DNA from: Caprella mutica | Lineage: Eukaryota > Arthropoda > Malacostraca > Amphipoda > Caprellidae | Direction of reading: 5' to 3' | Length of the DNA stretch: 64,000 nt | NCBI GenBank assembly: GCA_947561585.1 | Contig: CANNZV010001445.1 | Span: 89,898 to 153,897, forward strand | In this document: positions 1 through 12,100 of the stretch, one piece after another | How positions within the stretch are numbered: the first letter of the stretch is position 1 | Layout of the letters: each line of letters opens with the position of its first letter | Made by a program: the position numbers and the translations under genes | The notes under the pieces: model-generated | What the model was told of the DNA's origin: nothing | What the model saw: only the letters and a program-made list of their open reading frames with translations | Databases searched by the model: none

Positions 1-95
1 TAGATATATTTTCTCTTTGATTTTTAATATCAGTTGCTCGTCATTTATTTTATTAACTTTGTGTTACACTCCTGATTGAACCTTTTTCTCCACAG

Positions 96-472
96 AACAT
101 GTTCGTTCAATGAGAAGTGGCCCTAAAGCTTACGAGACCAAAGAAATCACTAAAGCCGAATACGTTCCTCAGCCTAGAGACTACTCAAAGATCCTAGAGG
201 AGAGCGCTTCAGATTCTGACGACAACGACATGTTGTCCGACAACGATGAGGATTTCCAGAAGAGAAGTCGCAAGAGGGATCCCAGAGACTCGGAGGCCAA
301 ATCTAAAATCACCAACGAGGATGGAGCACTCGAGAGAGAAATTAAGAAATATAGAAAGAAGAACAAGAACAGATTCCCCAAATGGGCTAACAAGGGTATT
401 AAGAAAATGTGTACTTTGTACTCCAAGAAACAGAAAATGGATGAAGACGATGCTATCTTTGACTGGAGTTAA
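96..472 (+). CDS. Terminal coding exon of an unrecognised charged protein (5' part outside window)
   Basis: The exon follows a good acceptor (pyrimidine-rich run ending CCACAG at 91-95) and runs to TAA at 470-472. The frame that is open to the stop begins with two bases completing a codon, so the first full residues are HVRSMRSGPKAYETKEITKA. About 124 residues are encoded. The middle is acidic and serine-rich (SASDSDDNDMLSDNDEDF), followed by a very basic stretch (KKYRKKNKNRFPKWANKGIKK), and it ends DEDDAIFDWS. There is no membrane segment or catalytic motif. Such alternation of acidic and basic blocks is common in nuclear or nucleolar proteins, which is inference only. I do not recognise the family. 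The first Met in this exon (110) is probably internal, because an acceptor sits just upstream and the frame is open across the junction. Confidence 0.72.
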
Positions 473-475
473 ATT

Positions 476-481
476 AATAAA
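476..481 (+). terminator. Candidate poly(A) signal AATAAA after the first gene
   Basis: AATAAA lies four bases after the stop codon at 472. Two further AATAAA copies lie at 985-990 and 1007-1012 and would give a more usual 3' UTR of about 500 nt. The sequence alone cannot say which is used. Confidence 0.4.
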
Positions 482-2056
482 ATGATCTAAGATTTCAGAG
501 GTTTTTCTCTTCCTTTCTTGATATCTTTTAATTTCGATATCAATTGTAAAACTCATTGAATTTAAGTAAATTACAATCGATATAAATGTATATATATTAT
601 ATACATTAACAAATGAATTTATAATTTAATTAGTAGTGTATCCGTTACTCATAGAATTGCTTCTATAAAATAAACAGTGGCTCGCTCATGTGGTTGAATT
701 AAAAGTGAGCGGCAATATTTCTTTTAAAATGACTAGATTAGGTACTTGCAATTATTAAGTACTCCACACTGTGAATCTAGGTAATTCAAAATAGTTTCTG
801 AAGATTTTTTGCAATTAAATAAGATAAGTACCTAACCTTGTAGCTCAAATTGACACGCGACTACAGAAAGCGAACGGTTTCAATTTGGAATATTTACTTT
901 CCTAGCATTCTCAATGGTTATCATTTTATGTCACAAGTTGTAGTTTTTGAGGAAAATATTTATATGTATTTCTATTGAAAATTCAATAAATAACTTACTG
1001 ATTATGAATAAAGAACACTATGAATATTCCTGTTAATTTTAAATCTTAAAATTTGTCGTAGAATACCAAAAGCAATTTTAAAATATAGGCATTACAATTA
1101 GTGAAGTTTTTTTTAAAGGAGAAAATAAGTAAACTGTGGTAAATATCACAGGTATATTTTGCTTTTCAAGCTACTGAGGTTCATAGCCAATACTTCTGAG
1201 AGGTTTTCGAAAGACTGCACAGCTACTTTGTATATAAAACTGACAAAATTAAGATTTAGCAGCTGCAGTATATGCTTGTAAGTTGCAAGTCCAAACATGG
1301 AATGTCTCTTCAAAATATTATTTATTAACTATCTCAACCACGTGGTTCAGGAACTGCAAATATGGTCTAATGTAGGGTAAAGTGAATTAAAATTCACGTA
1401 ATTAATCAAATTCAATGTGAACTCTCAATTTAATTTCTTAATATTTTTTAGAAAATTGGCCTCTCCGTTTTTTTAGAAACCTTTCTGATTTTTCAGAAAT
1501 GTTTGTCATGAAATCATCCTTTCTGAAATATCAAAAAAAAAATTCTTCTTATAAAATTTTCATTCCTTAAAATTGGCGTACACTCTATTTCGAATGAAGT
1601 TTTAAAGTCACGAGCTATCCCTGAATATCTTAGATTTTTCAAAATTGCTCTAGATAGGCCTAGATTATCCCAAATCAATTAATTGGTTAATGAGACAGAT
1701 AGGTACTTGCCCGTAATCTTTATTTCAATATGGTCACTTGTCAACTAAGTCTTTTATTACAAAAAAGATTAGACAGTTAAATGCAGTATTGTAGTACAAA
1801 ATTAAATGACACTGAACTGTAGTAATTTACATGCAGTGTGAAAGTCTATTTTTTATTCTTTGAGCTATACATGGTAAATCAAAACTTATAAAACCAATAA
1901 GAATAGTTTCAAAAACTATTTCAAAGATTTTTTAGAAAAGTTTTAATGGATTAATCATGTAATTCCGAGAAAAATAAATATATATTATATATATTTATAA
2001 AATGGTTGAATGTATTTTCTACAAACTAAACACAAATGCATTTTAAATTACATTCT
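482..2056. other. 3' UTR and intergenic, no gene seen
   Basis: This is AT-rich sequence downstream of the first gene. The two later AATAAA hexamers (985 and 1007) fall here. I see no convincing exon, RNA gene or repeat array. Confidence 0.5.
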
Positions 2057-2352
2057 AAAGGGCGGTACACACGCAGGTTTTTTTAAGTCTCCACCACGCT
2101 TCTTGCTAAGCTCCTCCTACTTTTTCCACGAGAATATAAGAAAAAAAAATATAAATCGTATAATTATTAGTTGGTATCCATGATACCTGCAAACTGGTTG
2201 TTATCCTTGATACCTGTAGGTATCATGGATACGAACCAATAATTATACGATTTATATAGTTTTTTTCTTATATTCTCGTGGAAAAAGTAGGAGGAGCTTA
2301 GCAAAAACTCTGGTGAAAAGACTTAAACAACCCTGCGTGTGTACGGCCCTTT
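2057..2352. mobile_element. Fold-back MITE with AAAGGGC/GTACACACGCAGG ends
   Basis: The left end reads AAAGGGCGGTACACACGCAGG-like and the right end is its near reverse complement (CCTGCGTGTGTACGGCCCTTT-like). The arms stay complementary inward through TTTCCACGAGAATATAAG (about 2136-2153) and its partner near 2266-2285, so almost the whole 296 bp can fold into one hairpin. It has no coding capacity. The centre (about 2173-2240) carries GGTATCCATGATACC and its inverse, the same core found in MITE family A although the ends differ. I could not pick a clean target-site duplication; flanks are TCT and TAA. Confidence 0.8.
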
Positions 2353-2504
2353 TAATCATATCATCTAATGCAGCTCTGCACTATTTATTAATAACCTTTA
2401 TATAAAAACTGTTTAAAAGCTCATATTTAATAGCTTCGCTCCTACTAACAACTCCAGAAATGTTTGCAGTCATGCATACAACTGTACACCTTTGCCCTAT
2501 TTAC

Positions 2505-2905
2505 AATTTTAGAGGAGTTACCCCGAAAATGTGAAAAAATGGCCTATTTTATAGAAGTTACCCTTGAAAAGTGAAATTATTTTCTATTATAGTGAATTTA
2601 CTATCAAAATGTGAACTTTTTGTTATTTTATGGAAGCTACCTAGAAAATGTGAAAATTGAATTATTTTAGGGAAGTTACCCTTGAAAAGTGAATATATAT
2701 CTTATTTTAGAGAATTTTCCACCAAAATGGGAAGAAATTTACTATTTTAGAAAATTTACACCCAAAATGTGAAGAGTTTGACTAGTTTAGGGAGGTTACC
2801 CTTAAAATACGAATAGATTAAATTATTATAAGGAATTTACCACCAAAATGTGAAGAAATTTTCCAATTTTGAGAAGTTACCCTGAAATTGTAAATATATT
2901 TATGT
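2505..2905. repeat. Old, degenerate ~60-bp tandem array (GAAGTTACCC family)
   Basis: About six or seven diverged copies carry a recurring GAAGTTACCCTTGAAAA or AGTTACCCCGAAAATGTG core followed by a T-rich spacer. Stray relatives occur at 3660-3690 and 3800-3820. The same core appears in the younger 42-bp array just downstream. Confidence 0.65.
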
Positions 2906-3227
2906 TATTGTTATCAAGAATTTAAACGGTTTATCAACGTAACTAGTTTGGAAAGGTAATAAGCGTGATGGGAGAGTAGTATTCCGCATTCTGGCTTCTG
3001 ATCTCTCTTAACTAGGTAGCTTATTTAATTTTTAATTAATCTCAAAGTTTGAATTTCAAGAATTACCAGTTTTTGGTAAAGGAAATTTCCAAAATAATTA
3101 TTATGGAAATGAATTTGTACTTACTTCTCAAAGACTAAGGAACAGATTACACTTCTATTCGAGAGATCAATAAAGCTGCAGTAGCCCTGAGTGTGTGTTA
3201 TTACCTTTTCAAGTTAGGTGAACTTGA

Positions 3228-3640
3228 TTTACTCTTTTGCAAGAAAAGTTACCCCAAAATTGTGAAAAAATTTACTCTTCGCAAGAAAAGTTACCCCAAA
3301 ATTGTAAAAAAATTTACTCTTTTGCAAGAAAGTTACCCCAAAATTGTGAATAAATTTACTCTTTGCAAGAAAAGTTACCCCAAAATTGAAAATAAATTTA
3401 CTCTTTTCCAAGAAAAGTTACCCCAAAATTGTGAATAAATTTACTCTTTGCAAGAAAAGTTACCCCAAAATTGTGAATAAATTTACTCTTTGCAAGAAAA
3501 GTTACCTCAAAATTGAAAATAAATTTACTCTTTTCCAAGAAAAGTTACCCCAAAATTGTGAATAAATTTACTCTTTGCAAGAAAAGTTACCCCAAAATTG
3601 TGAATAAATTAACTCTTTTGCAAGAAAAGTTACCCATGTT
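3228..3640. repeat. 42-bp minisatellite (AAAAGTTACCCCAAAATTGT)
   Basis: About ten copies of a 42-bp unit, spaced exactly 42 bp in the first copies (3241, 3283). Because 42 is divisible by three, both strands are partly open and translate as a 14-residue repeat. I regard that as a by-product. Confidence 0.9.
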
Positions 3641-4210
3641 AGCAGTGCTATGTTAGATTAGAGAAGTTACCCCAATTTTGGAATACTTTATTATAAGCAT
3701 TTCAAGATCCTTTTTTGATAAAAATAATAGAATAACTTTATATTTTTAGAGGGGTTAGGAGCTTAGAATACCCTGATAGGTATTCCGGTAATTTTAGTTT
3801 AGAGGAGTTACCCCGATTAAAAGTGTAATTTGAATTACTGCATAGTTAAAAAAATCTATGATTATAAAGCAAATTGGGATTATTTTATATGAACAAAAAC
3901 ATCACAATATGAAATCTATTGTATGAATTTAAAAATGATAAAGCATCTCAACATAGAATCTCTAATTACAGTTTCCGGAAAAAAGAATTACCAGCCGTCA
4001 ACATGTTAGAAATTACTAATACCTAATAGGTAACACAATTAGGAAATACTATTTCTCAACAAAACACTGACCTAACCTACTACCTACATTTTGATTCTGC
4101 TACTCACATTCAAATCCAATAAGCCTACCTAGGTCTAAATAGAAAAAAATATAACCATAGTTACACGACTGAGAGAAGTTAAAGTATAGTGAAAAAAATA
4201 ACCTAAAGAT
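3641..4210. other. Intergenic, nothing recognised
   Basis: AT-rich sequence with isolated relatives of the GTTACCCC repeat near 3668 and 3806. No exon or structured RNA seen. Confidence 0.45.
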
Positions 4211-4347
4211 AGGGTTAGTTTCTAGTTATCGGACAGTTCCACATTTTCGATCATATTGGGGAAAAATACATAATAATTATTACTTAACATATTTTAATTA
4301 TCTTATATGATCTAAGATTTGTAACGGTTCGATAACCCGGAACTTAC
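4211..4347. mobile_element. MITE family A, copy 1 (diverged)
   Basis: The left arm is AGGGTTAGTTTCTAGTTATC then GGACAGTTCCACATTTTCGA. The right arm is the reverse complement, ending GATAACCCGGAACTTA. The central GGTATCC palindrome is lost. Member of the fold-back family described at 20196-20402. Confidence 0.75.
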
Positions 4348-4360
4348 ATTATTTAGCATT

Positions 4361-4445
4361 GTTGTCACATGTTTAAAATGTCACAATATGTTTAAAAATG
4401 TCACACCATGTTTAAAAATGTCACATGTTTATAAATGTCATAACA
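4361..4445. repeat. Short 20-bp tandem repeat (TGTCACAATATGTTTAAAAA)
   Basis: Four imperfect copies of a 20-bp unit, starting a few bases after the MITE A copy. Confidence 0.7.
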
Positions 4446-5150
4446 TTTATTATAGAGCTGCATGTTTATCTCAACTTCTCTCTAATCTTTTATCTATGGC
4501 GATAATAATGACGTCATTTAGAAGGGATTTTTGATTGGATAACACAAATATAACATTCATGACGTCAGACTTTGACATCCAATCAGCGTTCTCGTTTGAA
4601 TAGAAAAAAATCAATTGAACGCAACGGGAAAAATTCTTTCTATTTGTTTCATGACTTCATGAGAATTGTCGTACGTCTTGTGTGACGTCATGAAAAACAT
4701 TAAAAATAGTATATTTTTATTCACGTATTAAAAATCAATAATTGAAATAGAAATAAAATTGTTCAGATTTTGAATAATCTTCCAATCATTATAAATCTTC
4801 ATCTAAATACTAAATTATTGGAAATATACAAATTGAATATTCAAAGTTTAAAATATGATCCTATTTATAACAATTTCATTTTTTCAATGAAAACAAATTC
4901 CACTTTGAATTTACTTTACATTTGATAAAAAAAAAAAAACGAATTATATTTCTCCAACAATTTAAAAATATTAATAATTACCGTTTTAATATCAGCCAAT
5001 TGTATTTATCAAGGACGGACTATTGAAGTAATATTATTTGGACAAAATATTTGGAATATTTCTAATTGTAGAATACAACTAACCATCATTAAATATATTA
5101 TTGAAGATATTTTCAAAGGGGTGCCATAAGATAAAAAATACAAAAAATAC
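4446..5150. other. Intergenic, nothing recognised
   Basis: AT-rich spacer with scattered TGACGTCA-like octamers near 4510, 4560 and 4682. No exon supported. Confidence 0.4.
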
Positions 5151-5159
5151 TTAAACACG

Positions 5160-5842
5160 TTGACTACGGTTTGGTAGACAGAAGGTGATACAGTGTCCAT
5201 ACAGTGAGACTCCTGAGGTATGAAGTATTGATTACTTCTACAAGCCACTTCATATCTCGGGTGCACTATATAGTTTTCTATGATTAAAATACATTAGAAA
5301 ACTACGGTCATTGAGGGAAAACTATGACACAATTCTGGACGCATATCATTTTCTATAATTTAAACATAGAAAACTACTTCAAAACGCATGTGAATTTCAT
5401 TTTACAGATCCTTCATTATTCGACTGCTTCATAACTCAGGAGTTTTACTGTACCTACTTCTACTCTTGACTACGACTGAGTACAGTGTCCATACCTACTT
5501 CTACTCTTGACTACGACTGAGTACAGTGTCCATACCTACTTCTATTCTCGACTACGACTGAGTACAGTGTCCATACCTACTTCTACTCTTGACTACGACT
5601 GAGTACAGTGTCCATACCTACTTCTATTCTCGACTACGATTGAGTACAGTGTCCATACCTACTTCTACTAGCAAATTTGACGTTAAAAAAAATGACACCA
5701 ATGGTACACAGAAGGTGATGCAGTGTCCATACCTACTTCTACTATAGAAACTGACGTCAAAATGTCACCAATGGTACACAGAAGGTGATACAGTGTCCAT
5801 ACCTACTTCTACTAGCGACTCTGACGTCAAAATGACACCAAT
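5160..5842. repeat. Compound 41-bp and ~70-bp array (TACAGTGTCCATACC family)
   Basis: One diverged unit lies at 5168-5260. Five copies of a 41-bp unit run from 5451 to about 5665 (TACCTACTTCTACTCTTGAC then TACGACTGAGTACAGTGTCC). About two and a half copies of a 70-bp unit follow to 5842. The 70-bp unit is the same as the nine-copy array at 42424-43070. Some copies hold the palindrome TGACGTCA. Sequence at 5265-5400 holds an inverted pair of TTTTCTATGATTAAA-like segments. Confidence 0.85.
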
Positions 5843-6530
5843 ATGATTCTAATTACATTTGAAATTACTTCAGTTGTTTTGATTTCAGTATTTAGAAATG
5901 TGTAAGCGGCGTGTTATATATTCGTACCAACTCGTAGTCAACGTGGTAAGACATTTTTATATCAATCAATAAGAAATATGGAGTTAATTGAAGGTGTTGA
6001 TAATATATATTTTGTATTAATAAATTACCTTAAAATTGACTATTATAATATCCAGATGATTATTAAATATAGCTTTATCTTGTAAATTATTTTCCATTTC
6101 ACTATAACAATTGGTGATACATTCATAAACTTAACAAACATGCCATACCATTTAGGAAAGAACTTTTGAATAGTATTTAGAATAGGGAAATAAGTTACCC
6201 TGAAAAAAGAGCTTGATGTCATGCATTTCTAAATTTTCTCAGACTTACTCTAGGTAAATTTTCTCAGACTTACCCTAGATAAAAGTCAAATTTACCTTAA
6301 GTAAATGTCAAACTTACTCTAGATAAAGCTAAATATTGAAAGTATTATTTAAACTTGCATGTAGTTGTTCAAAAAAATTGAAAAGGAATGTAACAATTAT
6401 AAACATTCATGACATCACGCCCTAGTACCTTAAAAACAACATGGCGGTTAAGGTTCTAGGTATTTTTATTTCCCTTTTCTATTCACTGCAGAAAAAAACA
6501 GGTGAACCTCGTCATGCGTAAGTCAATCAA
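5843..6530. other. Intergenic with a weak ~26-bp repeat
   Basis: A few imperfect copies of CTCAGACTTACCCTAGATAAA-like sequence lie at 6238-6325. The rest is AT-rich with nothing recognised. Confidence 0.4.
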
Positions 6531-7390
6531 TAAACGTTACCACTATTTTGAAACCTATCGAAAACCACATAGGGTAAAGGATCTGTCGTCCAAAAGACCT
6601 TTCACTCACTAAAAAATGAAATTTACTTAAAAGCATGAGTAAGTGTCTAAATGGAAGGTAGACTCTTTACCAAACGTGCCCAGTAAAACTATGGAAAACG
6701 TTCAAACTGTTGTATAAACGTTTTACTCTATTTCTTATTCCATTGTACCTTTCTGTAAAGGTAGGCCCCGCTTTTATAAAATCTGTAATAATTGCGAGGC
6801 ATGTCTCGAAGTTATTACAATACGTAGACATAGAAAATGGGGAGAACTTATTTTGTGGTCTCCAACGGTGTAACTACAATAAACTTCAATATTATTTTTC
6901 AAATGAGGCCTATTAGTCTTAATAACAGAAGAAACTTTTAATTCATTCACTACTTTGAGCTTTCAACACAGAGCTTTCAGCTGATTCTGGAAATAAACAC
7001 CGCAATAGAAGATAAGTGGATCCCTCAAAACAATTTTCTTTTAACTCATAGAAAATGAAATGTTCAAGGGGGAACAATTATATAATAGCTTCGAGCCATG
7101 TCTCGCTCTTATTAACATTTATAACACGTCTGAGTGGTGATTTTGGAAATAAAAGCGAGGCGTACCTGTTCAAACCAAACAAGTTGATGTTAAACTTCCA
7201 TGCAATTCGAAGTTCACCCTTTTCATATAATATAAAGGTTTGAAGTTACATGAGTCCAGCTCAAGGATAGAGTAACAACTTCAGGATGTTCACACGAACA
7301 CTTTTCCGAAAACCAGAAAAAAGATTGAAAAAAATGATAACCACTGAGTGATAGGGTAACGGATCAGTTACCAGATGTGAATTAAATACT
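6531..7390. repeat. Dispersed repeat, second copy at 26225-26770
   Basis: The segment around 7022-7110 (AACTCATAGAAAATGAAATG, then ATTATATAATAGCTTCGAGC and CATGTCTCGC) recurs with substitutions at about 26250-26345. A weaker internal copy of the same theme is seen near 6770-6810 (GCGAGGCATGTCTCGAAGTT). The short open frames at 6710-6916 and 7055-7243 fall inside it and are not supported as genes. Element type unknown. Confidence 0.5.
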
Positions 7391-7864
7391 TGATGGAAAT
7401 TTCAATGGGTTATAATTTAAAAATATGAGAATTGAAATATAATCAGTAATCACTGTACATAGAACACTGTAACTTATTATCTCGTTATTTTCACAATTTA
7501 TATATTTTAACGTGATATTTTAACATCAACCTGGTAAAATTTTGTGGGATCATAGAAGATTGGGAGGGGATCGTAAATAATCTTCTATGACCCCACCATA
7601 ACTTTCTTTTCTGTAATATTATGAGCTTTTAATTTGACTGTTATCTTACAACTCTGACGTCATAATAGTAAATAGGTAGTCTATTTCAAAGTGGTTATCA
7701 TTTTTCAATTATCCTTGCCTATTTTAATTAGTATAGTCCTAACACTAGTAATAAGTAGTAATTGTTTATATCAACAGTTATCTTTTCTTAATCTTACAGT
7801 AGTTGCATATCAATTTACTTCAGTTCTAACATTTAATAGTTAGAAAAGTGAATGATTTTAATTA
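7391..7864. other. Intergenic, small inverted repeat near 7550-7600
   Basis: A short inverted pair (ATCATAGAAGATTGGGAGGG against AATCTTCTATGACCCC) lies at 7549-7594. Otherwise AT-rich with nothing recognised. Confidence 0.4.
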
Positions 7865-8022
7865 CAGGGTGTCTAGAAACAGAACACTCTCTTTTGAAGT
7901 ATATATTTTTCTAAGAACTCAAGTAAATCTTTTTGGGGGGCAACATTGTCCCCATTTTTGTTTATAAGTTAGCATATTATATACTTTGAAAGAGAGTGTT
8001 CGGTGATTGGCGAAAAACCCTG
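7865..8022. mobile_element. 158-bp MITE with CAGGGT ends and TTA target duplication
   Basis: Starts CAGGGTGTCTAG and ends AAAACCCTG, flanked by TTA at 7862-7864 and TTA at 8023-8025. Subterminal arms AACACTCTCTTTTGAAGTAT and its inverse ACTTTGAAAGAGAGTGTT pair. A 3-bp TTA/TWA duplication is known for Harbinger-type and CACTA-type elements; these ends do not decide between them. Confidence 0.7.
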
Positions 8023-8027
8023 TTACC

Positions 8028-8305
8028 CAGGCAATAAGGATTTATACCTGGGATATTCCCTTTATATCTCAGGAAATAATCCTTCTTGCCTGGGATATTC
8101 CCTTTTATCTCAGGAAATAATCCTTCTTTCCTGGGATATTCCCTTTTTATCCCAGGACTAAATCCTTCTTTCCTGGGATATTTCCTTAATATCCCAGGAA
8201 ATAATCCTTCTTGCCTGGGTATTTTTGATTTCCCAGGACTAAATCCTTCTTTCCTGGGATATTCCCCTAATATCTTAGGAAATAATCCTTCTTGCCAGGT
8301 TATAA
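8028..8305. repeat. 42-bp array of CCTGGGATATTCC palindromic unit
   Basis: Copies of CCTGGGATATTCCCTT start at 8047, 8089, 8130, 8172, 8214 and 8253, a period of 39-42 bp. Each unit pairs CCTGGGATATT with its inverse AATATCCCAGG. Related units occur at 11200-11315 and 24300-24715. Confidence 0.88.
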
Positions 8306-8858
8306 CGTACCATCCGATTTATTGGTCTGATTATTTCTTTTCAATAGAAATGGTATAAAAAATAAATACGGGGTAGGTGGTGAAACCAATGTCATACTAC
8401 TAAACTAAACTTTTTCTACGTACTATCAACAATCAATGGCAATCCCGTATATAAATACTTATAATAAATATCATACAAATTAAATAATGTTAAAAAAACA
8501 TTTATATTTTTTCAATATTTAAATCATAACTTAGTTTAAATGCAATGTATAATAAATATCATAAATTCTAAAGCTTTAGTTTCTTTCAAACAAATAAAAA
8601 CTTGTATTAAGCTATTCAACTAAATAACACTTCTTATTTTTCTGTTTTAATAATGTCTGGCTACAGGTTTACTGTAAAAAAAAATATTAATCTTTTTTCA
8701 CGTTCACACCTTCACTCCATTTCTTGTACATTTTTTTTCGAAAATTTTAATACACTTAAAAATACTCTCTTTTTTTCACAGGGAAATTTGAAGAAATGTG
8801 ACTAATTCTCTCACCTCACTGATAGTTCTAACTAAAATCTTTTGAATTTCATTAATAC
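8306..8858. other. Spacer downstream of the calmodulin-like gene
   Basis: Very AT-rich, with no exon or repeat recognised. It lies beyond the likely poly(A) site of the minus-strand gene. Confidence 0.4.
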
Positions 8859-8864
8859 TTTATT
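8859..8864 (-). terminator. Candidate poly(A) signal of the calmodulin-like gene
   Basis: TTTATT on the plus strand is AATAAA in the sense of the gene, about 300 nt after its stop codon at 9163-9165. It would place the repeat at 8885-9118 inside the 3' UTR. Confidence 0.45.
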
Positions 8865-8884
8865 GTTTGAGTGGTACTTTGGAT

Positions 8885-9118
8885 TGTTGATTATACTGCG
8901 GCGGAGTAGTTCTAGGAGTAGCTCTAGAACTAGTCTTAGGAGTTCTAGAAGTAGTCGTAGGAGCTCTAGGAGTAGTCTTAGTAGTCCTAGAAGTAGTCAT
9001 AGGAGTTCTAGCAATAGTCCTAGAAGTAGTCTCACGAATAGTCCAAGAACTAGCTCTAGGAGTTCTAAAAGTTGTTTTAGGAGTCCTAGGACTACCTAGA
9101 AGTAGCTCTAGGAGTAGT
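8885..9118. repeat. Degenerate CTAGGAGTAGT repeat in the 3' UTR
   Basis: Irregular 12-15-bp copies built from AGGAGTTCTAGAAGTAG-like units. On the plus strand it is open and reads as a Ser/Arg-rich peptide, but this is a repeat translation lying antisense to the calmodulin-like 3' UTR, so I do not call a gene. Confidence 0.8.
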
Positions 9119-9162
9119 CAGATATAGGGAGTACCTACTCCCTATCGTCTTTTTTTCTATGT

Positions 9163-9194
9163 TCAATGCTTCCTCGCGATTATACTCACAAATT
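9163..9194 (-). CDS. Calmodulin-like gene, exon 6 (C-terminal tail and stop)
   Basis: A 32-nt exon after the acceptor TTTTATTTCAG. With the base carried over it reads [10 protein letters not shown] and TGA. Calmodulin ends EEFVTMMTSK at the same place, and the phase fits exactly, so this small exon is well supported despite its size. Confidence 0.85.
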
Positions 9195-12100
9195 CTGAAA
9201 TAAAAAACTATCATTAATATTTCTAAAGAGGTAATAAATCATTAATAACAAAACAGTTTTTGGTGAAAATATTACAATATATTTGAAAAATAGGTTTAGT
9301 TCATTGGGAGATACAACTTGCAATGGAATAAAACAAATTCTAAAGTAATTTCCTACATAGCATATGTAAAATATATATATATATATATATATATAAATTT
9401 TCTAAATTCAAGCCCATATCTAAGTTCGTAAGAACTTTTCGGGCATTATTTTCGGACAAGAACTTTTCGGGACACATAATAACCACTTACAGATTTTACA
9501 GATGATAAAGTTAAGACCAAGGCTTTTACATTTAGCACTTTAGTGTCATCGCTATTCTCAAATACTATTACTTGAATGGTTACAGTAGTTGGCACAAATT
9601 GTGGTAGGGGTGACCACCCCAGACTGGGCTGGTTCTAAGTACTGTTCTGAATACAGGGACACTAGCGACTGAGTCTTAGTTACTCAATTGAGTTCCCAAT
9701 TACCAGGCACCATCTGAACCTATTTAATTAGTCGGTCACATCTTGGGTGGTCAACTAATCTCATGGGCTTCAGTTAACCACAAGTATTCTTACAGTCATT
9801 AAGTACTAACTGCCTTGTACGTTTCACATAGAAAAAGGTTGTTATTATTACATGAATTTCTAAACTTTCCTCTAAACATCATTAAATTTTTTATTACTCC
9901 ATGTGAAATATAGACTAAGGAAGGGTGTAGAAACATTTCCATTATTTTATGATCTCATTTTTCCAATATAGCTGACTAAAGTATTTAACTAAGTAAACGC
10001 TCGCTACAGTATTCTGGTAAATATTTTAATCTAGGTCCAACTAAGTGGATGGTCGCTGGAGCCAATTATTTTTATGCTTTCAAACGACAATATATTGCAA
10101 TTATCCGAATTTAAAAATCTATGATCGAGTTTTTTAATCCGTATATTCCGTAATCATAAGAGAAAATCCTAGCTAGTTTTTGACCCTATTTGTCACCTCC
10201 TTTGCCCCGTACGTACCGTCATAGTTAACTCTGCCATCTCCACTGGGGGAGGCCTCTTTGATCATATCCTCCACCTCTTTCTCCGACATCCTCTCCCCCA
10301 TGGAAGTCATAACGTGACGCAACTCAGCTGAAGAAAGGTACCCTGAATTCTTTTTGTCAAACACCCTGTGAATGGAAGAGGAAACAACCAGTGAGTGTCT
10401 TACCAGGTAGTAGAAAAATATAGAGGGGGAACATTGATACAATATTCCTACAATATTGTAACAACATTGCTACAACATCATTAGAACATTGATAAAAGAT
10501 TCCTACAATATTGTAACAACATTGCTACAACATCGTTACAACATTGACACAAGATTCCAACAATATTGTAACAACATTGCTCCAAAATCGTTACAACATT
10601 GACACAAGATTCCTACAATCTTGTAACAACATTGCTACATCATACAACATTGATACAATAACGTAACAAGATTTCTCCAATATTGTTACAACATTACCCC
10701 AATATTGTAACGATATTGGCAGAATGGTTACAATATAGCTACAATATTGCCCCAAGATTGTTGCAATATTACCTCAATATTGTTGAAATTTGCCCCAGCT
10801 AAATTAATGGTAACATAAGAATTATGTTATATCATAAATTATCAATGCTCTATTTTAGAGCTGAGGTTTGTCTGATCACTACATACTATTGTGAGTAACT
10901 GTGAGTAAATGTAACTCACTAAACGGCTAACTGTGAGTAACTGTAACTCACTAAGAAGCTAACTGTGAGGTACTGTAACTCACTTGAATGCTTCTTTGAG
11001 TTCACTCTCATCCCCCATGTGCTTCAGTTTCTTACTCATCATCTGCAGGAACTCATTGAACTCTATGGTACCATCTGCACAAGTGGCGACACCTCGCACC
11101 AACTTATGAAGCTCTGTCTCTGTACAGGGGAGAGAGAATAACATCAGCTGTACTGGTAGAGTTATGTAGGTACAAAGAACAAAAGCATTTAAGTCTGGGA
11201 TAGTAAAAATATATCCCTGCAATAATCCTTCTAGCTTGGGATATTCCTTTGTTATCCCAGGAATAATCCTGCTGGCCTGGTATATTCCCTTTATTTTCCA
11301 GGAATATTATTTTTTTTGGGTAATATTATGCACATGTGCTTTCACACAATCTCTTCACATTTCAAACAAAATTATTTAATATAAAATATAATGCCGTTAG
11401 TATCTCAAATTATTTTTTATATGATTTATAGAGAGATTTTGGTCACTACCAATATAAGTTACACACTTTATCATCAAACCCTAATTCATAATATTGGTAA
11501 ATGAAGTGCCTAAATAATGAAGTTAAAATTCGTATGTATCTAGAATACTATATCCATAATGTAATATTTACCCAAATTCGTATCAAGGATACTATATCCA
11601 CAATATATTATTTATTCAAATTCGTATCAAGGATACTATATCCACAATATATTATCTACCCAAATTCGTATCAAGGATACTATATCCACAATATATTATC
11701 TACCCAAATTCGTATCTCTGATACTCCCAATTACGGTACACTATCTATTTACTGTTTGTTCAAAGTGCCGAGGAATCACACCACGTTATCACTTTTTACC
11801 TCACTAATTCAATATAGATGATGCATTTAAATATTCACGCATCATGACATTTCGGTCAGATCAATAGTATATTGGACATTCCAATTGGATCAGCTGTAAA
11901 TGTCGAGCGACGATATCGGTTCTAAATGCCACTGGGAGAGCGGAGTAGATGTCAGAATAGTGATAAACTTCATTTCGGAGGATAATTCGATAGATTTGAA
12001 CATGAAAAACAAAAAAGTAGTTGGCATATGTATTATAGGTAAACCTAATGTTATTATTTAATTTGGTGTATGAAATGAAATAAACAAATATATTTATAAA

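Noticed and set aside
181..556. Two minus-strand frames and a second plus frame
   Set aside because: Shadows of the coding exon at 96-472.
8842..9099. Ser/Arg-rich frame resembling an SR protein domain
   Set aside because: A degenerate CTAGGAGTAG repeat, antisense to the 3' UTR of the calmodulin-like gene; no surrounding gene structure.
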